Source of the DNA: a virus
Length of the DNA: 64,000 bases
Direction: 5' to 3' (one strand)
IMG/VR virus record: IMGVR_UViG_3300009103_000004
Location: 103,190-167,189 of that record
Shown here: piece by piece, positions 57,227-64,000 of the stretch
Position numbering within the stretch: the first letter of the stretch is position 1
Layout of the letters: each line of letters begins with the position of its first letter
Position numbers and translations under genes: made by a program
The notes under the pieces: model-generated
What the model was told of the DNA's origin: nothing
Seen by the model: only the letters and a program-made list of their open reading frames with translations
Databases searched by the model: none

Positions 57227-57797
57227 TGTTTGATAGTGAGTCCGTTTTTAAAGCAAACGCTGGAGTGTTTTTGGAAACACTCTCTTTTACTATGCCGAGT
57301 AATATTATGTTGATAGAGCTTTCAACCGAATCTTTTAATAATTTGGTGAACTTATTATTCAGTTCATATATTCGTTCTCCATCATGATCCTGAGAATACT
57401 CGAATGCCACTGCTAAAATATTCTCACAAGCGCTAGTCGCAACTGTTGCTTTGATTAACGTCGTAGACCTAGTTTTTTTTATTAACTTATATAATACACA
57501 AACAGCGTTTCTGCTTATTAGCTCGTCGTACGGGATGTGACACCCATAAAACTCATAATTATCATCTACCTTAAAAGCTAGAATATACTCTGGCTGCGAT
57601 ACTTGTTGGTATTTACCGGCCTCAGCGTCGTAAAAATAATCAAAACATATTCTAGGTCTGCTGTTAAGGTGATGACACATGTTGCCTACTATCCCAAGAG
57701 CGGGGCCAGGTAGGAGTTCTGTCACTCCGTCTTGCCCACCCCATATAGCATTTCCTACACTTAGTGCGTGCTTCAATTTTACTGCCTCTTTACTCAT
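57216..57797 (-). CDS. Hypothetical protein between SbcC and SbcD genes (193 aa)
   Basis: Beta-rich protein, no recognised fold. Sits between the two nuclease subunit genes with overlaps on both sides (11 and 8 nt), so it may be a phage-specific third component of that complex. Confidence 0.75.
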   Translation of the reverse strand: MSKEAVKLKHALSVGNAIWGGQDGVTELLPGPALGIVGNMCHHLNSRPRICFDYFYDAEAGKYQQVSQPEYILAFKVDDNYEFYGCHIPYDELISRNAVCVLYKLIKKTRSTTLIKATVATSACENILAVAFEYSQDHDGERIYELNNKFTKLLKDSVESSINIILLGIVKESVSKNTPAFALKTDSLSNNES

Positions 57798-58863
57798 CTT
57801 CTAAAACCCCCAACCTGTCAGCTACAAATTTGTCTATTATAGAATTCACATCTGCATCTGGGTTTAATAGTTGAGATACCGTCTCAAATTGCGCAGGGCT
57901 GTCTGGTATAAGCGTTTTCAATATATCAGAAAATGTTAAATCTTCTTCATCGGCGTATTCCCCGGAACTTGCATCTGTTTTATTCATAACAGGCCGGGGT
58001 CTTATTATCACTTTATTAGAATCTATTTGCTTTCTGAATCTAGAAAGTGCATCACCGAGTTCCGTATTAAATCTGATGAACACCATAGGTTCCTCGTCTA
58101 TTATATTCTGCAGATACTTTATCCCTTCTGATATATCTCCCTCTGAGTCTACTAACATTTTTACAATTTTTCTCGTCTTAATGCTATGAGATTCAGTTTC
58201 CCATGTTTCGCCAGTTAACGTATGCACGTAAACGCGCTTTATATCCTCTTCGGGTTCACTTATTAACTCTGTAGATCCTGGGGAGCATATAGTCATCCCA
58301 TCTAGGTCGAAGCTCTGGTGTATATGAGTATCCCCTATAATTACAATCTTTGCATCTACGTTTGTGAAATCATCGTACGTAAAGCTTTTTTCACTTGGAA
58401 ACGTTGTAAGCTCATTAAACGACTGGTGCATTAACAGTATGTCAGTTGTCTTTGGTACGCATGCACCTTGGTCAAACTCAGACCTGCTGCAAAAAGTTTT
58501 CCCGTATATGGAAACACCGTTGATAACAAAACTCTCATCGTTAAGTACGCGAAAGCCAACGCTTGCATCATCCGATATGTTACTTATCCAGTGTGGGTTA
58601 CTATTGTCGTGGTTACCTATACTCACAAGGCACAACATATTGTGTTCCTTGAGGTACTTCTGACACTGTTTTAAAAACTGTATTGTGTGCGCTGTAGGCC
58701 TCACACTGTGTAGTATATCACCGCTTACAGTTATAGCGGATACACCTAATTCAACTCCTAGTTCGAGAACAGACCTAAAACCTTGCTCTATGTCCCTTTC
58801 TCTCCGGAGTAAACCATATTGCCGAAACCCTATGTGGTTGTCGGCGGTAGATAAAATTTTCAT
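57790..58863 (-). CDS. SbcD/Mre11/gp47-type nuclease (357 aa)
   Basis: Metallophosphoesterase motifs are complete: STADNHIG (D8, H10), ITVSGDILHS, LVSIGNHDNS, ILLMHQSF and IVIIGDTHIH. Followed by a capping region and acidic tail. A Mn-dependent nuclease acting with the SbcC-like ATPase to process DNA ends. Translationally coupled to the gene downstream. Confidence 0.9.
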   Translation of the reverse strand: MKILSTADNHIGFRQYGLLRRERDIEQGFRSVLELGVELGVSAITVSGDILHSVRPTAHTIQFLKQCQKYLKEHNMLCLVSIGNHDNSNPHWISNISDDASVGFRVLNDESFVINGVSIYGKTFCSRSEFDQGACVPKTTDILLMHQSFNELTTFPSEKSFTYDDFTNVDAKIVIIGDTHIHQSFDLDGMTICSPGSTELISEPEEDIKRVYVHTLTGETWETESHSIKTRKIVKMLVDSEGDISEGIKYLQNIIDEEPMVFIRFNTELGDALSRFRKQIDSNKVIIRPRPVMNKTDASSGEYADEEDLTFSDILKTLIPDSPAQFETVSQLLNPDADVNSIIDKFVADRLGVLEDE

Positions 58864-58865
58864 TA

Positions 58866-59195
58866 TTACTCATCTGATTCGTCATCTATTTCTACCACTG
58901 TTTCTTCTTCTGCATCTTGTGGTAATACATCTTCTTGACCGTGAGAGTTTTTCTTCTCTTCTATCAGTCTGTTTAATTTAACTGCTGTTTTTAAAGTAAA
59001 TGGTTCTATTGCAGAGTCTACGGCCTTCTTGACACGCGGCTCGGCTATTAATAAATGATCATCATCTAACAAGAAGGGAATGGTGGTTGCATATTCAATT
59101 TCAGAAAATGCCTCACCGCCACTCACTGGCTTGAGTGATAACTTGATTTCTAGCGTGTAAGATCCATCATCACACAGCTCTTCATTATCTGACAT
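58866..59195 (-). CDS. Acidic hypothetical protein (109 aa)
   Basis: Beta-rich start (YTLEIKLSLKPVSGG) and an acidic C terminus (EEETVVEIDDESDE). Not recognised. First of the SbcD transcript. Confidence 0.75.
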   Translation of the reverse strand: MSDNEELCDDGSYTLEIKLSLKPVSGGEAFSEIEYATTIPFLLDDDHLLIAEPRVKKAVDSAIEPFTLKTAVKLNRLIEEKKNSHGQEDVLPQDAEEETVVEIDDESDE

Positions 59196-59216
59196 GTCAG
59201 TTAACTATATTCAGGG

Positions 59217-59585
59217 TTACTCACCGTCAATCCTTAACTCTAAACGCTTTATCCATTTTGGGAGTAAACGTTTGTAGTCTCTGAATTTTACCCACTCTAT
59301 ACTACCTATACGTCCAACTGTTCCATGATTAGGATATATATCACCAGCGTCAACAGGCGCTGGCTCACTATCAGGACCTTTATGACTCGTAAACCATTGA
59401 GAGCTCAACACTTCCGGCCCGCCCCATTCGCCACGCCTAAAGTCTGTATTTCTTCTTCGACGTAGGTACAATACTGGTGACTTATTGATTACAGGTTTTA
59501 CTTTACTTAATGTGAAATCTGGTATTAAAGTGTCTTCAACATCTAGGTTTGCTGACCCAGATAACTCTATGTTTGCATCACTCAT
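59217..59585 (-). CDS. Hypothetical protein divergent from terminase (122 aa)
   Basis: Basic internal patch (LRRRRNTDFRRG) and a Trp-rich region. Its start codon is only 3 nt away from the terminase start on the other strand, so it cannot share a normal promoter there. Unknown function; possible terminase-associated DNA-binding protein. Confidence 0.7.
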   Translation of the reverse strand: MSDANIELSGSANLDVEDTLIPDFTLSKVKPVINKSPVLYLRRRRNTDFRRGEWGGPEVLSSQWFTSHKGPDSEPAPVDAGDIYPNHGTVGRIGSIEWVKFRDYKRLLPKWIKRLELRIDGE

Positions 59586-59588
59586 AAT

Positions 59589-61427
59589 ATGTATTTTGAT
59601 TTAGAATATACCGTTCGTACGGATGGCTTGTTTAGGGACAAGCTTACTAGGTTAACAAATAAGTTTCAAGATTTAACAAAAAAAGCGGACACCAGTAGCA
59701 AATATGTTTCAGAAGCACAGGATGTGTTAATGGAAATAATGCGCCTTTGTAAGTATAACCCAGCATACCTGCTACCTTATTACTTTCCGCAGTACCCTAA
59801 GACTAAACCCATGAGTCTTAGGAACTTTCCATTTGCATATCACTTGCTGCCAATAAATGTAGGTGGGTTTATGGTAATACGTGGGAGTAGACAAATAGCC
59901 AAGTCTACAACGTTTGCTGCTAGGCAGCGGCTTAACTCACATATGATACCTAAGTTTAAAAGTTTGTATATAGCACCTAAAGCAGATCAGGTTAAAACAT
60001 ACGCAAACAGGTTGCGTGAACTAGAGCAAGCTTTTAGGTTTCCAAACACTAGTCATAAGTATAGACAAAACTTACAGTATAAAGAGTACCCGAACGGGTC
60101 TACTATACAACTAATCAACGTTGATACTCAGGTATCTAGCGCGCGGGGTATGTCCACCGATGAACTACTCTACGATGAGTATCAGAATTTTGACCCCAGC
60201 TTTGAACCTGAAATCGACGAAATTCAACGCGCTTCAGAAATGCCTGTCACTATATACGCAGGCACGTCCCTAACAACTGATACAGCACTTGAAGGTAAAT
60301 ATTCTGATTCTTCCCAAGGAGTATGGATAATAAAGTGTCAGGGGTGTTCACACGAGAATATACCCACGCCAGAGGAAGGTGTTATGGATATGATACAGCC
60401 CAAGGGCGTATGTTGCTCCAAGTGCGGTAAGTTACTAGATGTTACTAAGGGAAGGTTCGAACACCTAGTTCAGGAAAAATTTGAACTTGGATTTTATGGG
60501 TTCCATATCCCGCAAATTATAGTACCCGCTGTAGTTAACAATAAAATACGGTGGGATGAAATATACAGGAAAAAGTTACACCAGGATCCTAGAAAATTTC
60601 TGCAAGAAAACTTAGGTATACCAACGCAAGAAGGAGAGCGTGAAATAACCGAAGCTGATCTCCGAAGAATTTGTGTTCTAGGTGAAGAGTTCGAACCGTA
60701 TAGACAAAAAGCACTTAACGGCCAGTATTACGCGGTATTTTCGGGATGTGACTGGGGTGGCTCTGATTATGATACCTCTAACAAGACAAAACTATCTTAT
60801 ACCTGTCATGCAATGCTTGGCCTTAATAGAAATGGCACTTTTGAAATTATACATGCCAAGCGGTACGAGGGAATGTCTTATCCAGCAATAGCTGACGATA
60901 TAATGGAGCGCCATAACAGTTTGGGGGGTCTAGCCCTGGGAGCTGATCATGGTGTCGGTTATGCATACAACATGTTGATGCGGGAACGCATGGATGCTGA
61001 ACATAATTTTATATTTAAATATGCAGGGCCTAATAGTGAAGTACTGCAAGAAAGTAAAACTATGTTTAACATGTATAGCGTTAACAGGACAGAATCTATA
61101 ACGTCACTGTATTACGCTGTCAGGAATATGCGTATAACGTCTCTGAGTTGGAACCGTATGGGGGAGTACTTGTCTGAGTTGTTAAACCTTATAAGGATAC
61201 CTAACGAGGCTCCTGGAGGTGCTACAGGTTTCTTATACAGAAAGCATGGATCGAAGTCTGACGATTTCCTGCACGCACTAAATTTTGCTTACATAGTAGG
61301 AAGAGTATTCCTGCTAGAAAATATAGTGGAAGATCGCTCTTTACTTGAGAGGATGAAACAATCTATGACTAGGAGCGGGGCCGTTCAAATTTCTCACATC
61401 CAGGGTGGGGAGGCTTTCAGTATGTAG
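59589..61427 (+). CDS. Terminase large subunit (612 aa)
   Basis: ATPase: IRGSRQIAKSTTFAA (modified Walker A, residues 99-107), LYIAPKADQ, ELLYDEYQNFD (Walker B) and AGTSLTTD. A zinc ribbon is inserted (C250-QG-C253 and C276-SK-C279), then the nuclease with GCDWGGSD, ADHGVG and KSDDFLHALNF. Packages DNA through the portal and cuts it. The zinc-ribbon arrangement is reminiscent of the GpA-like large terminases. Only large plus-strand gene; its 3' end overlaps the protease gene on the other strand by 87 nt. Confidence 0.9.
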   Translation: MYFDLEYTVRTDGLFRDKLTRLTNKFQDLTKKADTSSKYVSEAQDVLMEIMRLCKYNPAYLLPYYFPQYPKTKPMSLRNFPFAYHLLPINVGGFMVIRGSRQIAKSTTFAARQRLNSHMIPKFKSLYIAPKADQVKTYANRLRELEQAFRFPNTSHKYRQNLQYKEYPNGSTIQLINVDTQVSSARGMSTDELLYDEYQNFDPSFEPEIDEIQRASEMPVTIYAGTSLTTDTALEGKYSDSSQGVWIIKCQGCSHENIPTPEEGVMDMIQPKGVCCSKCGKLLDVTKGRFEHLVQEKFELGFYGFHIPQIIVPAVVNNKIRWDEIYRKKLHQDPRKFLQENLGIPTQEGEREITEADLRRICVLGEEFEPYRQKALNGQYYAVFSGCDWGGSDYDTSNKTKLSYTCHAMLGLNRNGTFEIIHAKRYEGMSYPAIADDIMERHNSLGGLALGADHGVGYAYNMLMRERMDAEHNFIFKYAGPNSEVLQESKTMFNMYSVNRTESITSLYYAVRNMRITSLSWNRMGEYLSELLNLIRIPNEAPGGATGFLYRKHGSKSDDFLHALNFAYIVGRVFLLENIVEDRSLLERMKQSMTRSGAVQISHIQGGEAFSM

Positions 61428-62312
61428 TTGGTACCTACGTATTAAAAAAGGAAAGCTTTTCTTATCGCCCTTACTACTAGAACTTTTTTCAGAAGACGTA
61501 GCTTCTACTGGTAGCTTTTTAATCTCCTCTATGGAAGGTACAGGAAGTTTTTCGTCAAGAGCCCACATTATCTTATGTTCTGTAGCCCATCTTGACATAC
61601 GTCTTATCGGCACTATTAAATTAAATCCCTCACCGGCTCCACGAACAACCATCCCGACATATACTCCGTCTTCTGTGTAAACACCACCACCTGAAGATCC
61701 TGGGAATGCTGTAACAGTAGTTTGATCGTATTCTACCTTCCCTAGGGTTCTACCAACCTGTGACACTATTCCAGTGGTCATTGAGTTCGCACCCATTTGT
61801 CCAAGAAGAGATCCTACATGGTACAATTTGGTACTTATTGGGACTATATGGGAGACATCATCAGGCTTACTAAATGTAGCAGAAGCCTTACCATAATCTC
61901 GTGCTCTTACTAAAAGTAATGCTAAATCGTGTCCGTCATCTGCGTCCGAATACTTTATAACGGATGCATCCATCTTTAACTCACCCACACGCCTACCAGC
62001 ATCTACGAGCTCTTTAACTATCTGCGCATCTTTGAACTCTACGACCTTTCGTGTAAGCCCGCGACTGTCTACAACTTCCCTGGTTGACTTTAGGTTGTCT
62101 ACTACATGGGCAGCAGTCCATACAAAGGTCACATTCTCCTCACCAATTTTTCTTGTTATCAAAACACCCGATCCTTCGGACTTTTGATATTCGCTTTCAG
62201 CCTTGATGGTTACAGATATATCTTGTAGATATTTTGCTATATCCTTTGGCTTATCAGCTAAAACATGAGTTGTTAGTATTAAGGCAGCTAGTAGTACAAT
62301 TATAGTTTTCAT
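61341..62312 (-). CDS. Secreted trypsin-like serine protease (323 aa)
   Basis: Signal peptide MKTIIVLLAALILTTHVLA with cleavage near residue 19. Chymotrypsin-fold triad: WTAAHVV (H69), DGHDLALL (D129) and FPGSSGGGVY (S207). Homology to DegP-type and phage-encoded exported proteases. The C-terminal 50 residues (after a Ser/Lys-rich linker) run antisense to the terminase end. Would act in the periplasm or outside, perhaps on envelope or competing-phage proteins. Confidence 0.85.
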   Translation of the reverse strand: MKTIIVLLAALILTTHVLADKPKDIAKYLQDISVTIKAESEYQKSEGSGVLITRKIGEENVTFVWTAAHVVDNLKSTREVVDSRGLTRKVVEFKDAQIVKELVDAGRRVGELKMDASVIKYSDADDGHDLALLLVRARDYGKASATFSKPDDVSHIVPISTKLYHVGSLLGQMGANSMTTGIVSQVGRTLGKVEYDQTTVTAFPGSSGGGVYTEDGVYVGMVVRGAGEGFNLIVPIRRMSRWATEHKIMWALDEKLPVPSIEEIKKLPVEATSSEKSSSSKGDKKSFPFLIRRYQLHTESLPTLDVRNLNGPAPSHRLFHPLK

Positions 62313-62441
62313 ATGCTTCTTTTATATTATACGCCCCACTAACGAACAAGGCAAATAACTGATAGCGAAAAAGAAATGGGAGCTTGAACTATCTTTCGAT
62401 AGTTCGATGGGTACCATTAATATATGACACAGTACGTGTAC
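62313..62441 (-). promoter_or_regulatory. Promoter region of the secreted protease
   Basis: Contains a hairpin CGAACTATC-GAAA-GATAGTTC (minus strand, 62384-62405) and, at 62416-62430, CTGTGTCATATATTAATGG, one mismatch from the repeated promoter-like motif. Remaining sequence shows no gene. Confidence 0.55.
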
Positions 62442-63005
62442 TTATTGCAGGCGGTCTACAGACGGTAGTTCGTGGTTGGTAAACCCTACATTTACCAGTT
62501 GCTCTGCAAGTTCGTTCCTTAACTGACGTATAGCACGTTGGTAGTAAGGAACTTGTATAGCTTCTTCAATCTCATCCATGTCCTCAACTTCTTCTTCTAG
62601 TTCTTTGGATATGAGATCATTTATAGGTTGTGTAAATTCCGTACCGGGGTGATTGAGTTCTACTTCATATACAGACCATAATATTTCTGGCACTGTTAAA
62701 TTATCGAAACCATCAAATCCCGGGTCACCCTCTATAAGCGTGTTAGCTATGGCTCTAAACGCAACGGGGTCTTCGTAGAAAGCATCTGTGGTAGTGGCCA
62801 GGAGTAGAGCTTGTAACTTCTCTGCAACCTCGTCGGACATCTCCATTTTATAAAAATCCTCTAGAGCTGAAAACAGTTCTAGAGGATCCATATTGTAAAT
62901 TTCTTCTCCGAATGTAGCTAGTGCTATTACATGTGCAGTAGTACCAAAAGTTGCGTCATCAGATAATGCCTTAAAGGCTTCTTTTTTGTCTATCTGGTCT
63001 GACAT
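62442..63005 (-). CDS. Acidic structural-type protein (187 aa)
   Basis: Highly acidic, alpha-helical protein beginning SDQIDKKEAFKAL (KKEA resembles the tag ending). No catalytic motif. Lies between the protease and a tagged gene; likely virion component or chaperone. Confidence 0.75.
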   Translation of the reverse strand: MSDQIDKKEAFKALSDDATFGTTAHVIALATFGEEIYNMDPLELFSALEDFYKMEMSDEVAEKLQALLLATTTDAFYEDPVAFRAIANTLIEGDPGFDGFDNLTVPEILWSVYEVELNHPGTEFTQPINDLISKELEEEVEDMDEIEEAIQVPYYQRAIRQLRNELAEQLVNVGFTNHELPSVDRLQ

Positions 63006-63017
63006 CGATCATCGCAA

Positions 63018-63404
63018 TTAAGCGTACTTTTTAGAAAGAGACTTATATCGCTTAGCCTCTTCCTCTTCTCCAGGGCTACCTTCGCCCCAAGCTGAGTGAC
63101 CCAGTCGTTTGTACAGGTTATAGTCTCCTACTCCTGGTAGGAAATTCATACCCCCCTCGCCCTCGGCATCCATTTGTTCTTTTCTAGTCCTAGTTGGACT
63201 AGCCCCAGCAGCTATCATTGCTATGATTTTTGGTAAAATCATCCCCGTTTGCATGGCCATACCCGTCTCGGTATTACTGAGGCCACCCAGCTCACCAGCT
63301 ATACCGCCAGCGGTCATTCCTATCAAGGGACTTAATGTTGAACCCGCAAACTCAGATGGAAGCCCTGCTAGTTTAAGTAATTGGTATTTTTCCTTGTTAG
63401 TCAT
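63018..63404 (-). CDS. NKEKY-tagged glycine-rich protein (128 aa)
   Basis: Begins MTNKEKYQLLKLAG, then hydrophobic glycine-rich helices (LIGMTAGGIAGELGGLS; MILPKIIAMIAAGAS) and a charged tail. The tag here is separated from the main tagged block by over 54 kb, so the family is not just a local duplication. Confidence 0.8.
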   Translation of the reverse strand: MTNKEKYQLLKLAGLPSEFAGSTLSPLIGMTAGGIAGELGGLSNTETGMAMQTGMILPKIIAMIAAGASPTRTRKEQMDAEGEGGMNFLPGVGDYNLYKRLGHSAWGEGSPGEEEEAKRYKSLSKKYA

Positions 63405-63405
63405 A

Positions 63406-64000
63406 TTAATTATCCCCGTAAGATGTTACAAAACCAGATTTGGTTGCATTACCTTCAGAATTAACTACGGCAGGTTGTTGTGGCGCCATGGGCGCAGGAG
63501 TCGATCCTGGGCCAGGGGGAGGAGCGAAATTAGAAGGATCAAAATCAAATCCAGATCGGTCTCCCAAAGGTTTGCCAGTACGAGGGTTTAAAGCTTGTAA
63601 ACTTTCTCCTGGTTTTAACTGGGGCCCGTGCCCTGGTGTCAGCGGGCCTTTTATAGCTGGTGAATTAGGAAATGGAGCATTAAAGACCTCTGGCCCAACA
63701 GGAATAGAATCGTCATCTTCATCAAATACAAGTCCTTTATCCCAAGCTGGTGCATCATCTCCAGGTTTCTTTCCTGGCGCCAGCGCTGGAGAGCCGGGAG
63801 TAGATTGTCCTCCAGTTGTTTGGCTGGGCGTTATGCTAGACGCGCCAGAGGAAATCCACGAGGGCTGATTATTCCCTACTCTATTAACAGCCCCAATATT
63901 AGGGTAGCTATTTTGAGGGCCGAAGCGTGGGCGCTCAAACTTTGGCTGAATCATATTCTTAGGATGGTCTTTTATGCCAGCCGATGCTGGTGGTGTAACG
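63406..64000 (-). CDS. Pro/Gly-rich protein, start beyond window edge
   Basis: At least 198 residues. An internal ATG at 63954 exists, but the frame is open to the right edge of the window, so the true N terminus (and any tag) is outside. Low-complexity composition with PNSPAIKGP and TPAPMAPQQP, like the tagged Pro-rich proteins. Ends 1 nt before the tagged gene start. No enzymatic motif. Confidence 0.7.
   Translation of the reverse strand, partial: VTPPASAGIKDHPKNMIQPKFERPRFGPQNSYPNIGAVNRVGNNQPSWISSGASSITPSQTTGGQSTPGSPALAPGKKPGDDAPAWDKGLVFDEDDDSIPVGPEVFNAPFPNSPAIKGPLTPGHGPQLKPGESLQALNPRTGKPLGDRSGFDFDPSNFAPPPGPGSTPAPMAPQQPAVVNSEGNATKSGFVTSYGDN

Noticed and set aside
1-64000. Insertion sequences, transposases or integrases
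   Set aside because: No transposase, integrase or terminal inverted repeats were recognised in the window.

Overview
This window is a piece of a large tailed-phage genome (Caudoviricetes), probably from a phage with well over 64 kb of DNA. It carries a portal protein, a large terminase, a nearly complete phage-type replication and recombination set, tRNA and tRNA-like genes, and dozens of short tightly packed hypothetical genes, with no chromosomal housekeeping operons. Almost everything is on the minus strand with stop/start overlaps of 1-8 bases. Plus-strand exceptions are a secreted-protein cassette (638-1275), a possible small gene (11416-11571) and the terminase (59589-61427). Three proteins have clear Sec-type signal peptides, which fits a host with a periplasm. 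The host cannot be named from the sequence.

Layout. (1) 1-2.3 kb: small genes plus a 71-nt RNA that looks like the tRNA-like domain of tmRNA with no mRNA-like domain. (2) 2.4-9.0 kb: a co-directional block in which almost every protein begins with the same 13-residue tag (NKEKYxLVKxA); the block ends in a 758-aa protein with the tag at its N terminus and again internally. Further tagged proteins lie beside the portal (34.3 kb) and at 63.4 kb. (3) 9.0-14.8 kb: mostly independent promoter-gene-terminator cassettes of unknown function, with a helically phased TATCA repeat array at 13.37-13.54 kb. (4) 14.8-17.9 kb: two stretches of about 1 kb packed with hairpins and without credible genes, flanking one gene; they look like large structured non-coding RNAs, one ending in a tRNA-like element. 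(5) 17.9-25.1 kb: small accessory genes, tRNA-CAU, WGR, Bro-N, HD-domain, methyltransferase-like and DUF1064-type nuclease genes. (6) 25.1-37.4 kb: virion-associated genes including the portal, glycine-rich membrane proteins, a GMP reductase-like enzyme and an HTH regulator. (7) 37.4-59.2 kb: replication/recombination (RecQ, RecA/UvsX, putative SSB, UDG-PolA, primase, a winged-helix replication protein with internal palindromic repeats, DnaB-like helicase, UvsW-like helicase, SbcC/SbcD). (8) 59.2-64 kb: terminase, secreted trypsin-like protease and more tagged virion genes.

How it works together. The 37-59 kb block supplies helicase, primase, polymerase, recombinase and end-processing nuclease, which is a recombination-dependent replication set. 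A recurring promoter-like motif (TGTGTTATATA, about a dozen sites, usually 35-55 nt ahead of start codons) together with hairpin terminators cuts the map into transcription units. The tag family is best explained as a virion or capsid sorting signal comparable in concept to the N-terminal capsid-targeting sequence of T4 internal proteins. That is an inference. The most unusual items are the tag family, the domain-less tmRNA-like RNA and the two hairpin-dense RNA regions.
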